From: UBA9715 sp045614225
GTDB lineage: Bacteria; Actinomycetota; Coriobacteriia; Coriobacteriales; Eggerthellaceae
NCBI GenBank assembly: GCA_045614225.1
Contig: JAZLCO010000039.1
Span: 1-54,163, forward strand
Direction of reading: 5' to 3'
Length of the DNA stretch: 54,163 nucleotides
In this document: piece after piece, positions 1-7,439 of the stretch
How positions within the stretch are numbered: the first letter of the stretch is position 1
Layout: every line of letters begins with the position of its first letter
Program-made: the position numbers and the translations under genes
The notes under the pieces: generated by a model
Told to the model about the DNA's origin: nothing
Databases searched by the model: none
The model's input: only the letters and a program-made list of their open reading frames with translations

Positions 1-19
1 TTGAATCAACAGAAACAAC

Positions 20-51
20 CTCCCCGAGGGAACCCGGTTTCCCTCGGGGAG
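20..51. repeat. GC-rich hairpin, variant of the dispersed palindromic repeat
   Basis: Two 13-base arms (CTCCCCGAGGGAA and its exact reverse complement) flank a 6-base loop. The arms resemble the TTCCCCGCGGGAA core found repeatedly elsewhere in the window. It lies downstream of the leftward DUF1847 gene, where it could act as a transcription end, but no T-tract follows on either strand. Confidence 0.6.
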
Positions 52-114
52 ATTGCTCAATTCGAATATGAACAAACACCCTTTACGCGAAACTGCAGCG
101 CCCCAAAGAGATTG

Positions 115-762
115 TTAGTTTCGCTCTTCCCCTCGCAGCAGCTGTTCAAGCTCTCCCGATTCGTCTCCTGGGCGCAGGGCGCGTACGCTGTAGTGATCGA
201 ACTTGAAATCCTTGGCCGTCAGCAAGGTGCACAATGCATCCGAGTACTTCAGGAACAGCGCATCGTGGCCCGTGCACAAACCCATGACCACGTTTAGATC
301 TGTCTTCGCTTCGTTCAAGATCTTAGCCTGATATATCGGATTGCACACAACGGTTTCGTCGCTGCGGCGTGCGACGCTTATTCCCAGATCACCATATGTG
401 ATGCTTCCGATTTTGCATATGGCGCCAACAACCTCGAAACCATGAGCGCGCAATACTTTTGCTGCAGCCCGCGCCTCAGCTGACAAGCTGATGCACGAGG
501 CGATGCCAATCTTTTTCGCGCCGAGCTCGCGAGCGAAAAGAATGATTTCCTCCATGTGGCTAAGCTTGAGATCCGATGCGGTGTGCACCGATACCGAAGC
601 GGCTTCGATTACCTTGCGGTTTTCTTCCTCACCAAGACGTTCGAGCAACCATTGCTCGCGTTCCAATTCGAAGTCGTCAGTCGGGCAGAACGCAGGACGA
701 CCCCGATCTGGAAACTCGCACCCGCCCTTCGCGCAGTCGATGCATGAATAGTCGTTGCTCAT
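115..762 (-). CDS. DUF1847 family cysteine-rich protein
   Basis: This 215-residue protein matches the DUF1847 family, small predicted metal-binding proteins of anaerobes with no known reaction. The start at 762 is chosen because GAGGAGGG lies just upstream; a longer frame to 852 would read through a terminator hairpin. The N-terminus carries cysteines at residues 7, 10, 15 and 26 (C-x2-C-x4-C-x10-C), which could bind a metal or Fe-S cluster. A second stretch around residues 75-160 has the alternating hydrophobic pattern of an alpha/beta fold. It follows a small 45-residue gene on the same strand but is separated from it by a terminator. Family call fairly sure, function unknown. Confidence 0.75.
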   Translation of the reverse strand: MSNDYSCIDCAKGGCEFPDRGRPAFCPTDDFELEREQWLLERLGEEENRKVIEAASVSVHTASDLKLSHMEEIILFARELGAKKIGIASCISLSAEARAAAKVLRAHGFEVVGAICKIGSITYGDLGISVARRSDETVVCNPIYQAKILNEAKTDLNVVMGLCTGHDALFLKYSDALCTLLTAKDFKFDHYSVRALRPGDESGELEQLLRGEERN

Positions 763-782
763 GGAACCGCCCTCCTCAACTG

Positions 783-807
783 AAAAGCCCTCCCGGTGGG
801 AGGGCTT
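783..807 (-). terminator. Rho-independent terminator between the small ORF and the DUF1847 gene
   Basis: Read leftward, a 10-bp perfect stem (AAGCCCTCCC with GGGAGGGCTT, 3-base loop) runs into TTTT. It sits after the 45-residue small gene and before the DUF1847 start, so it would uncouple or attenuate the downstream gene. Confidence 0.7.
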
Positions 808-833
808 GAAATTGCGTTTATCGTTCTGTCCAA

Positions 834-853
834 ATTGTTGCCGTGGCAACAAT
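834..853. promoter_or_regulatory. Perfect 20-bp dyad (9-bp arms, 2-bp centre)
   Basis: ATTGTTGCC and its exact reverse complement flank GT. It lies 6 bases past the stop of the small gene, upstream of the terminator and the DUF1847 gene. It could be a protein-binding site or a second small hairpin; the sequence does not decide. Confidence 0.4.
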
Positions 854-859
854 CATGGA

Positions 860-997
860 TTAGCGACGGCTGAGCTTCGAAGTGAAACGCTTCACTCCAT
901 TAACGAGCGAGTCGATGCTAGTCGTCGTCTGGCCGCTCTCGCCCACGATGATAGCGCAAGCACCGCATGTCATGACCTGATTCTTGTTGCTTTTCAT
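860..997 (-). CDS. Small 45-residue protein with a CGAC motif, unknown function
   Basis: A short frame runs from ATG at 997 to TAA at 860. It has a good ribosome site (AAAGGGG, 6 bases before the start) and a terminator downstream, so it is likely expressed as its own unit. The product begins MKSNKNQVMTCGACAIIVGE, has two cysteines in CGAC (residues 11 and 14) and a basic C-terminus rich in Ser, Thr, Lys and Arg. I do not recognise a family. It is divergent from the lysR-type gene, whose product could control it. A metal-binding or regulatory peptide is possible; so is a peptide that is processed. Gene reality is fairly likely, function unknown. Confidence 0.5.
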   Translation of the reverse strand: MKSNKNQVMTCGACAIIVGESGQTTTSIDSLVNGVKRFTSKLSRR

Positions 998-1034
998 TGT
1001 CGACCCCTTTCATTGCTCCTATTTGTTGACGTTA

Positions 1035-1052
1035 GTATGGCATGTCACATAC
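1035..1052. promoter_or_regulatory. Interrupted dyad GTATG-N8-CATAC, candidate LysR operator
   Basis: The dyad lies in the 152-bp space between the divergent small gene and the LysR-type gene. LysR regulators usually bind such interrupted dyads next to their own promoter. The site is short, so the assignment is tentative. Confidence 0.35.
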
Positions 1053-1149
1053 AATCTGAAAAGCGTATCTTTGTCATGTTTAGGATGATCATATGTCATA
1101 TATACTGAACACGACGGCGGTTGAATTGAATTCGCGTTAAGGAGGCGTC

Positions 1150-2025
1150 ATGGACAGCACTTTGATCAAGTATCGAGCGTTCCTCGTCGCTGCGCGTTTG
1201 GGCAGTTTCACGCGGGCAGGCGAAGCGCTCGGGTATTCGCAATCGGGTATCAGCCGCATGATCGCTGACCTTGAACACGCATGGAACGTGAAATTGCTTG
1301 AACGGGATCGAGGCGGCGTCAGGCTCACATCGGAAGGTCATGAGCTTGCACCGGCGATTCAGGCGGTATGCGACGAGCACGGACGATTGCAAGCACGCAT
1401 CGACGCTATGATCGGCCTCGAGAGCGGCTTGATACGCATTGGAACGGTCACGAGCGTTGCGACCCATTGGCTGCCATCCATCATCAAGCGTTTTCGCGAG
1501 GATTATCCCAATATCGATTACGAAATAACGACTCGTGGATACAGCGAAGTCGAGCGCATGATTGCAGAAGGTCAGGTCGACTGCGGATTCGTGCGGTTGC
1601 CAACACGCCCGAGCTTCGACACCGTTTATCTGGGACGCGACGAGCTGAAAGTGGTCATGGCAGCGGACCACCCCATGGCGAGTGCTGACCGGTTCCCCAT
1701 CCGGGCACTCGGAGAGTACCCGTTCATGACCATCGACAAGCAAGGTGACTCCGACATCGCCGCAATGCTGGACAAGTTCGGCATCCGGATTCAGTCGAGC
1801 ATGACCACATGGGACGACTACGCTGTGTTCGCGATGGTGGAGAAAGGCCTTGGCATCAGCGTGCAACCATCACTCATCTTGCAACGATTGCCTTTCAACA
1901 TCGTCGCAAAAAGCTTCGAGGAGCCTCAGTATCGCGAGCTGGCGCTTGCCATGCGCAATCGCAACACCGTTCCGCTCGCTACTCGACGTTTCATCGACTA
2001 TCTCGGTTACCGCAACGACGAGTAG
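1150..2025 (+). CDS. LysR-family transcriptional regulator
   Basis: The 291-residue protein has the length and layout of the LysR family. An N-terminal winged helix-turn-helix occupies about residues 1-60 (F-x2-A-A-x2-GSFTRAGEALGYSQSGISRMI), and a substrate-binding domain occupies about 90-290. The start at 1150 is supported by AAGGAGG seven bases upstream. It is divergent from the 45-residue small gene and precedes an amidohydrolase gene on the same strand. LysR proteins typically sense a small molecule and control a neighbour, so the small gene or the amidohydrolase are the likely targets. The inducer cannot be read from the sequence. Confidence 0.9.
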   Translation: MDSTLIKYRAFLVAARLGSFTRAGEALGYSQSGISRMIADLEHAWNVKLLERDRGGVRLTSEGHELAPAIQAVCDEHGRLQARIDAMIGLESGLIRIGTVTSVATHWLPSIIKRFREDYPNIDYEITTRGYSEVERMIAEGQVDCGFVRLPTRPSFDTVYLGRDELKVVMAADHPMASADRFPIRALGEYPFMTIDKQGDSDIAAMLDKFGIRIQSSMTTWDDYAVFAMVEKGLGISVQPSLILQRLPFNIVAKSFEEPQYRELALAMRNRNTVPLATRRFIDYLGYRNDE

Positions 2026-2048
2026 CCTTATCAGATCGTCCTATTGCC

Positions 2049-2087
2049 TTCCCCGCGAGAAATCGGTTTTCGCTTTTCCCGCGGGGA
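2049..2087. repeat. Pair of dispersed palindromic repeats in opposite orientation
   Basis: One copy (TTCCCCGCGAGAA followed by ATCGGTT) and one inverted copy (TTCCCGCGGGGA followed by TCTTGG) lie 13 bases apart, between the lysR-type gene and the amidohydrolase gene. They can form a larger stem in RNA. The core and the ATCGGTT tail match copies near the cob genes. Confidence 0.7.
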
Positions 2088-2166
2088 TCTTGGTGCATCT
2101 TCATGATTGCCTTTGTGCGGCGCATCGTCGTAGCATTGAGGGAGTCACTCAGCAGAAGAGGAGAAC

Positions 2167-3039
2167 ATGTTCGGAGAATGCCACGCCCATCTCGCGATGG
2201 ACGGAGTTAACTACAAACAGGCGATGGCGCGCCACGCCAAGGGTCCTGATGTGCAGCATATTCGCGCATGCTTCGAAGCGTATCGGGCGAATGGCGTCTC
2301 GTTCGTCCGCGATGGAGGCGATGCCTACGGCGTATCTCTTTGCGCAACCCGCATCGCCCCCGAATACGGTATCGACTATCGCACGCCTGTCTTCGCCATC
2401 CATGAGCAGGGTAATTACGGCTCGATCGTCGGTCGAGCTTTCACGAACATGCACGAATACTCTGCGCTTGTCGACGAGGCGGAAGCCCTCGGTGCAGACT
2501 TCATCAAGATCATGACCACGGGCATCATGGATTTTGGCGAGTACGGCCGCATCACTCACCACAACCTGCCCGCCCCCACCGTACGAGAGATGGTCCATAT
2601 AGCGCATGAAAAAGGCTTTGCCGTCATGTCGCACACGAACGGCAAGCGCGCCGTACTCGACGCTTTGGAAGCTGGTGTCGATAGCATCGAACATGGCAAT
2701 TACATCGACGACGAATGCATCGCCGCTCTCTCCGAGTCGCAAACATGCTACGTGCCGACTGCTACCGTGGCACGCAATCTCATTGGCTGCGGTCAGTTTT
2801 CGGACGAAGTTTTAAGACGCATCGTCGACACGTCATATGAGAACATCGCGAAAGCCATCGATTCGGGATGCCTCGTTGCATTGGGCAGCGACGCCGGGGC
2901 AGTTGGCGTGCCGCACGGTCAAGGTATTCTCGACGAATACGCTTGCTTTACTGCTGCGGTATCCAGTCAAAAACGTCTCGTCGAAGCGCTCACGCGCGGT
3001 GAAACTTTCATACGAGCGACGTTCAATCGCGCCTCGTAG
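2167..3039 (+). CDS. Amidohydrolase-family metal-dependent hydrolase
   Basis: The 290-residue protein is an amidohydrolase of the imidazolonepropionase/prolidase-like group, a TIM-barrel enzyme that hydrolyses C-N or related bonds with one or two metal ions. Visible ligands in order are the N-terminal HAH (residues 7-9), a lysine in DFIKIMTTG that is often carboxylated, a histidine in MSHTNG, a histidine in IEHGNY and an aspartate in LGSDAG. It is shorter than the usual 380-450 residues: the N-terminal beta-sandwich is essentially absent, so the protein starts directly at the first metal motif. An A/G-rich stretch (AGAAGAGGAGA) precedes the start. It lies downstream of a LysR regulator. The substrate is unknown. 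Confidence 0.8.
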   Translation: MFGECHAHLAMDGVNYKQAMARHAKGPDVQHIRACFEAYRANGVSFVRDGGDAYGVSLCATRIAPEYGIDYRTPVFAIHEQGNYGSIVGRAFTNMHEYSALVDEAEALGADFIKIMTTGIMDFGEYGRITHHNLPAPTVREMVHIAHEKGFAVMSHTNGKRAVLDALEAGVDSIEHGNYIDDECIAALSESQTCYVPTATVARNLIGCGQFSDEVLRRIVDTSYENIAKAIDSGCLVALGSDAGAVGVPHGQGILDEYACFTAAVSSQKRLVEALTRGETFIRATFNRAS

Positions 3040-3069
3040 CACTGCATCTCAACGTCACGCCTTGCTGAG

Positions 3070-3816
3070 TTACACCTTGACGGCACGCACCTTCTCGATG
3101 CCTGGCGCTGCAGCGATACGGTAGCCCGGCGGAACGACGAGGAACTTGTCTTCATCCCATGGGCCATTCAGAAGCTGTTCCATGAGCGAAAGATCGCCTT
3201 CGACCTCTATCAGATTCCAATCGTGGTCTCGCGCATAACGGGCAGCGTGCTCGCGGCTGCCCTCGGGATCGATGGCCAACGCACTTGTGATGTAACCGAC
3301 GTTGCTGTAGTTCGCTGTCATATCCAGCTCGAGCTCCATCATGTCCTCGACGAGATCCTCGTCACCATCGTAGCGTTTCAAGTATTCAGCACGCATGATA
3401 TCGAGGTAGTCCGCATCGGTCGAAGGGCTCGATTCGGCCCAACTGGGGAAAGCCCAAAACGTTCCCTTGTACTTGTTGAAGTATTCGAGATAGCGCTCTT
3501 CCGAACCCAAGTAGATGCCGACGCAATCGTCAACACGCGGCACGACGATGGGAACGTCTAACGCCTCGATGCCGACTATGCTGTCGGAGCACAGCCCGAA
3601 GCACAGCGCCAAATAGTCAGGACGGCGGCGGCGTCTCCAGCTGTCGCAATCCTCACGGAAGCGGGCGATTGCCGCCTGAAGTTCCTCGTTCAACACCTTC
3701 GGCGCCTCGTGCAACCCTTGGGGTAAAAACGTCACGTCCACGACGTTTTTACTCTTCGCGATGAAGTAAGACAATTCCCTGGTAAACACTCGGCAGCTAA
3801 AGACGTGCATGTACAT
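3070..3816 (-). CDS. DUF1638 family protein
   Basis: The 248-residue protein matches DUF1638, a family common in methanogens and acetogen-like anaerobes and often encoded near corrinoid methyltransferase genes. Its biochemical role is not established. Visible features are an early cysteine (HVFSCRVF), the LCFGLCSDSIVG cysteine pair and a DDCVGIYLGS loop, which suggest a metal or cofactor site. AAGGGG lies about eight bases before the start at 3816. It is convergent with the amidohydrolase. Given the corrinoid island later in the window, a supporting role in methyl transfer is plausible but unproved. Confidence 0.75.
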   Translation of the reverse strand: MYMHVFSCRVFTRELSYFIAKSKNVVDVTFLPQGLHEAPKVLNEELQAAIARFREDCDSWRRRRRPDYLALCFGLCSDSIVGIEALDVPIVVPRVDDCVGIYLGSEERYLEYFNKYKGTFWAFPSWAESSPSTDADYLDIMRAEYLKRYDGDEDLVEDMMELELDMTANYSNVGYITSALAIDPEGSREHAARYARDHDWNLIEVEGDLSLMEQLLNGPWDEDKFLVVPPGYRIAAAPGIEKVRAVKV

Positions 3817-3873
3817 GATGACCCCTTCCGTAAGGCCGTCATTTGCATCCTTCTTCCACCATACTAGACTTTT

Positions 3874-3970
3874 TTCCTGCGGGGAACTTGGTCGATGTGC
3901 ACGAGTCGATTAGCCGACCGTCATGATTGCAAATCATCTTTACCACGGGCAATCGATTTCCTGCGAGGAA
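3874..3970. repeat. Two dispersed palindromic repeat copies upstream of the ZTP riboswitch
   Basis: TTCCTGCGGGGAA followed by CTTGG (3874-3891) and TTCCTGCGAGGAA followed by TTTGG (3958-3975) are degenerate inverted-orientation copies of the TTCCCCGCGGGAA family. The rest of 3817-4063 shows no gene; the promoter for the purine genes must lie here, but no convincing hexamer pair was seen. Confidence 0.6.
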
Positions 3971-4063
3971 TTTGGCATCGCGCTTTTCGCATCGCTTTCT
4001 GCAGCCATGCACCATCGTCCGCATCGCGTGAGGTTGAATGATGCTACACTGTCAACATCGAGC

Positions 4064-4164
4064 GCGCTGCGACTGACGGGTTAACGTGGGCAACCACGGG
4101 GGAACAGCACGCAATACAACAAGCCGACCGTCTGGGCAAGCCGCAAGCATCGAAAGGGTCGGCT
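4064..4164 (+). promoter_or_regulatory. ZTP (pfl) riboswitch controlling purine genes
   Basis: The sequence matches the pfl motif. It contains GCGACTGACGGGTTAA, a P2 hairpin CGTGG-GCAA-CCACG (4085-4098), the following GGGGAACAGC, a short linker, and the diagnostic CCGTCTGGGCA (4128-4138). An 8-bp stem (4122-4129 with 4157-4164) closes the P3 side. The class senses ZTP/ZMP, the AICAR nucleotides that build up when 10-formyl-THF is short. The next genes carry out the AICAR-to-IMP steps, exactly the expected regulon. No U-run terminator follows. Instead GTCCTC (4178-4183) can pair with GAGGAC (4211-4216) of the ribosome site, suggesting translational control. Confidence 0.85.
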
Positions 4165-4220
4165 GCGCCTTCGGCGGGTCCTCAAATGCATAACGGCTGC
4201 ACGAGCATTGGAGGACGAAC

Positions 4221-4853
4221 ATGCAAGACTTGGCAGAAATCCTGAGAAGCAATCCCTATCCTGGGCGTGGTATCGCGGTTGGCGATGGTGTCGTGTACTA
4301 CTTCATCATGGGCCGCAGCCAGAACAGCCGCAACCGCATTTTCTCGCTCACCGATGACGGCATCCAAACCGAAGCGCACGATCCCGCACTCGTCGAGGAC
4401 CCGAGCTTGATTATCTACCACCCTGTCCGCACCATGGGCGACGCGCTCGTCGTAACCAACGGCGACCAAACCGACACGATCGTCGAAGCCGGCAGCTTCC
4501 GAGATGGTTGCATGGCGCGCGAATACGAACCCGATGCACCGAACTTCACACCGCGCATCAGCGCCATCGTAAACGGCGATGGAACATTCGAGCTGTCCAT
4601 CCTCAAGCACGTCGACGGACGCTGCGTACGCGAGTTCTTCGCCTATGAGGGCTGCGACGAAGGTTGCGGTTATTTCATCAGCACATATCAAGGTGATGGA
4701 AGTCCGCTCCCAACCTTTGCAGGCGAGCCCATCGCTGTCAAATTACCCGATGCAGATACGCTCTGGGATGCTCTGAACGAAGACAACAAGGTATCGTTGT
4801 ACGCCAACGTCGGCGGCAACGTGAAGCTGTACAACAAGAATCTCGGCGACTAG
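4221..4853 (+). CDS. purO: Archaeal-type IMP cyclohydrolase (PurO-like)
   Basis: The 210-residue protein resembles the stand-alone IMP cyclohydrolase family first known from archaea. This enzyme closes FAICAR to IMP, the last step of purine synthesis. It differs from the usual bacterial bifunctional PurH, where a different fold does this step. Recognisable parts are NPYPGRGIAVG (residues 11-21), YFIMGRSQNSRNR (28-40), YHPVRTMG and NFTPRISA. GGAGG precedes the ATG at a normal distance. It is the first gene after a ZTP riboswitch and lies 48 bases before the AICAR formyltransferase gene, so the two form one operon for consecutive steps. Confidence 0.88.
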   Translation: MQDLAEILRSNPYPGRGIAVGDGVVYYFIMGRSQNSRNRIFSLTDDGIQTEAHDPALVEDPSLIIYHPVRTMGDALVVTNGDQTDTIVEAGSFRDGCMAREYEPDAPNFTPRISAIVNGDGTFELSILKHVDGRCVREFFAYEGCDEGCGYFISTYQGDGSPLPTFAGEPIAVKLPDADTLWDALNEDNKVSLYANVGGNVKLYNKNLGD

Positions 4854-4901
4854 CCAAAAAGGATAATCTTTTTGCTAGGTGAAGCGAACAGGAGAAATCG
4901 C

Positions 4902-6080
4902 ATGAACGAACTCGAACTCAAATACGGGTGCAACCCCAACCAGAAACCGTCGCGTATCTTCATGAGAGACGGTGGCGATTTGCCTCTGCAAGTGCTCAAT
5001 GGCAAGCCAGGCTACATCAACTTCATGGACGCGCTGAACTCGTGGCAGCTCGTCCGCGAGCTGAAAGAGGCCACAGGGCTTCCTGCGGCGGCGTCCTTCA
5101 AGCATGTGAGCCCTGCCGGCGCGGCTGTCGGCGTGCCGCTTTCCGATGTCGACCGCCAGATCTACTTCGTCGAGGACGAGGGTGAGCTTTCGCCCATTGC
5201 ATGTGCCTACATCCGCGCACGTGGCGCTGATCGTCTGTGCTCGTACGGCGACTGGGCAGCGCTCTCCGACGTGTGCGATGCAGACGTAGCGCGCTATTTG
5301 AAGCTCGAAGTGTCGGATGGCATCATCGCTCCTGGCTATACCGACGAAGCACTCGAGATTCTCAAGACGAAGAAGAAGGGCAACTACAACGTCGTGCAGA
5401 TCGATGCGGACTACGTATGTGCCGAGCAGGAATACAAGGACGTTTTCGGCATCACATTCGAGCAGGGGCACAACTTCTTCACCATCGACGAGAACCTTTT
5501 GGCCAATGTTGTAACCGAGAACAAGGAAATCCCCAATGCTGCAAAGATCGACCTTATCGTGGCGCTCATCACGCTGAAATACACCCAATCGAATTCGGTG
5601 TGCTACGTGAAGGACGGCCAGGCCATCGGCGTCGGCGCTGGACAGCAAAGCCGCATCCACTGCACCCGCTTGGCAGGTAGCAAGGCCGACACGTGGTACC
5701 TGAGGCAGCACCCGAAGGTCCTGGGCTTGCCGTTCCTGCCCGATATCGGTCGTCCGAGCCGCGATAACGCCATCGATGTCTACATCTCCGACGAATGCGA
5801 TGACGTGCTGCGCGATGGCGCCTGGCAGCAGATTTTCACCGAGCAGCCTGAAGCACTTTCCCCAGAGGAAAAGAAGGCGTGGATTGCCACGCAATCCGGC
5901 GTGTCAATTGGATCAGATGCCTTCTTCCCATTTGGGGACAACGTCGAACGCGCACGCAAGTCGGGCGTTGCCTACATCGCCGAGCCTGGTGGATCAATTC
6001 GCGACGACAACGTCATCGAGACGGCCAACAAGTACGGCATCGCCATGGCGTTCACCGGCATGCGCCTGTTCCACCACTAA
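4902..6080 (+). CDS. Stand-alone AICAR formyltransferase (PurH C-terminal-domain homologue)
   Basis: The 392-residue protein is the AICAR transformylase half of PurH, which transfers a formyl group from 10-formyl-THF to AICAR to give FAICAR. The N-terminal IMP cyclohydrolase half of standard PurH is missing; that role is supplied by the gene just upstream. Family hallmarks are KYGCNPNQKPSR (residues 7-18), the Lys-His pair in AASFKHVSPAGAAVG, QSNSVCYVKDGQAIGVGAGQ and FFPFGDNVERARKSG near the C-terminus. The start at 4902 is preferred over one 30 bases earlier because AGGAGA lies just before it. It shares the ZTP-riboswitch transcript. Confidence 0.92.
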   Translation: MNELELKYGCNPNQKPSRIFMRDGGDLPLQVLNGKPGYINFMDALNSWQLVRELKEATGLPAAASFKHVSPAGAAVGVPLSDVDRQIYFVEDEGELSPIACAYIRARGADRLCSYGDWAALSDVCDADVARYLKLEVSDGIIAPGYTDEALEILKTKKKGNYNVVQIDADYVCAEQEYKDVFGITFEQGHNFFTIDENLLANVVTENKEIPNAAKIDLIVALITLKYTQSNSVCYVKDGQAIGVGAGQQSRIHCTRLAGSKADTWYLRQHPKVLGLPFLPDIGRPSRDNAIDVYISDECDDVLRDGAWQQIFTEQPEALSPEEKKAWIATQSGVSIGSDAFFPFGDNVERARKSGVAYIAEPGGSIRDDNVIETANKYGIAMAFTGMRLFHH

Positions 6081-6107
6081 GCCAAGCCCCTTCACTTGCA
6101 TGCATTC

Positions 6108-6190
6108 GGCTTCCCGCGACCTTTCCCCGCGGGAAGCCGTTCGGTATATCGGTTGCGGCAACATTGCGACAACAGCTTCCCCGTGGGAGA
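6108..6190. repeat. Palindromic repeats forming a strong hairpin after the purine operon
   Basis: A perfect 11-bp stem (GGCTTCCCGCG at 6108-6118 with CGCGGGAAGCC at 6128-6138) includes one TTCCCCGCGGGAA core. A second, slightly changed copy (TTCCCCGTGGGAG) lies at 6177-6189. The first hairpin sits 28 bases after the AICAR formyltransferase stop and may also serve as its terminator, although there is no T-tract. Confidence 0.65.
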
Positions 6191-6237
6191 ATGCTTAGCG
6201 CCACGTCCTCCATCCTCAATTAATCGAAAGGGATCGA

Positions 6238-7353
6238 ATGACCCCGCAAGACAGAGAACGTATCATCGTCCGCACGAGCATCATCGGTATTGTTGCCAAC
6301 ATCCTGCTCGTCGCGTTCAAAGCCGCAGTCGGGCTCGCTGCAAACTCGATTGCCATCGTGCTTGACGCCGTCAACAACCTGACCGATGCGCTTTCGTCGG
6401 TCATCACCATCATCGGCGCAAAACTTGCCGGTAAAAGACCCGATCGAAAGCATCCACTCGGACATGGACGCTACGAGTACCTTTCGGCCATGGTCATCGT
6501 TGCCATCGTGCTATACGCAGGCATCACTTCCCTCGTCGAATCGGTAAAGAAAATCATGTATCCCGAGGTGGCCGATTATTCGATGGTGACACTCATCATT
6601 GTCGCATCCGCCGTCATCGTGAAAATCATCCTCGGGCGTTATGTCAGCGCCAAGGGAAAGCAAGTTGATTCGGGCTCGCTCATAGCCTCGGGAAAAGACG
6701 CTCTGTTCGATGCCGCGATTTCCGCTTCGGTTCTTGCCGCTGCACTCATCTATCTGGGAACCGGAATAGCCCTCGAAGCGTATGTCGGCGTGATCATTTC
6801 GATAGTCATTATCAAGGCGGGCATCGACATGCTCCGCGAAACGCTCGACGATATCCTGGGAACTCGGCCCGATGCCGATTTGGCACAAGGCATCAAACGC
6901 ACCGTTTGTTCTGATCCCGACGTCCTGGGCGCTTATGATTTACTGCTCGAAAGCTATGGGCCCGATTTGACTATCGGAGCTGTTCATGTGGAAGTGATTG
7001 ACACAATGACCGCTTCCGAAATCGACGCAATGACACGTCGCATTCAAGCTGCCGTGTTGAAAGAGCATCGTATCGCATTGGCAACCGTGGGCATCTACTC
7101 ACGCAACACGAGCGACGACGCGGTAGCCGAGATGCGCTCGTCGATCACACGCGTTGCAATGGGACATGAAGGCGTCCTGCAGATGCATGGATTCTACGTT
7201 GACCTCGAGCAGAAGCGCATTTCGTTCGACTTGATCATCGATTTCGAAACGCCAGATCGAGTCGATTTGTACAAGCACATCAGCGAGGATGTGAAAGAGC
7301 TCTACCCTGATTACAACTTCATTATCACGCTCGATCGCGACTTGAGCGATTAA
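6238..7353 (+). CDS. Cation diffusion facilitator (CDF) metal exporter
   Basis: The 371-residue protein is a CDF-family inner-membrane antiporter that expels divalent metals in exchange for protons. About six membrane segments fill residues 14-215 and a cytoplasmic metal-binding domain follows. The transmembrane metal site reads N46-x3-D50 in segment 2 (DAVNNLTDALSS) and D-x3-D in segment 5 (GKDALFDAAIS). The asparagine in place of histidine argues against a classic zinc site and would fit manganese or iron, but this is inference. KRPDRKHPLGHGRYEYLS is the typical loop after segment 2. AAAGGG precedes the start. No riboswitch was seen upstream. Confidence 0.88.
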   Translation: MTPQDRERIIVRTSIIGIVANILLVAFKAAVGLAANSIAIVLDAVNNLTDALSSVITIIGAKLAGKRPDRKHPLGHGRYEYLSAMVIVAIVLYAGITSLVESVKKIMYPEVADYSMVTLIIVASAVIVKIILGRYVSAKGKQVDSGSLIASGKDALFDAAISASVLAAALIYLGTGIALEAYVGVIISIVIIKAGIDMLRETLDDILGTRPDADLAQGIKRTVCSDPDVLGAYDLLLESYGPDLTIGAVHVEVIDTMTASEIDAMTRRIQAAVLKEHRIALATVGIYSRNTSDDAVAEMRSSITRVAMGHEGVLQMHGFYVDLEQKRISFDLIIDFETPDRVDLYKHISEDVKELYPDYNFIITLDRDLSD

Positions 7354-7374
7354 CCGAAAACGTCTAACACCCCG

Positions 7375-7400
7375 ATGCCCCGAATCTGGCGCTCGGGGAT
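7375..7400. terminator. Weak hairpin after the CDF gene
   Basis: A 6-bp stem (CCCCGA with TCGGGG) spans a 9-base loop between the convergent CDF and PucR genes. No T-tract follows on either strand, so it is only a possible bidirectional terminator. Confidence 0.3.
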
Positions 7401-7439
7401 GGATTCATAAAGGGAAACTGGGGGAGCTTCTGGATGTTC

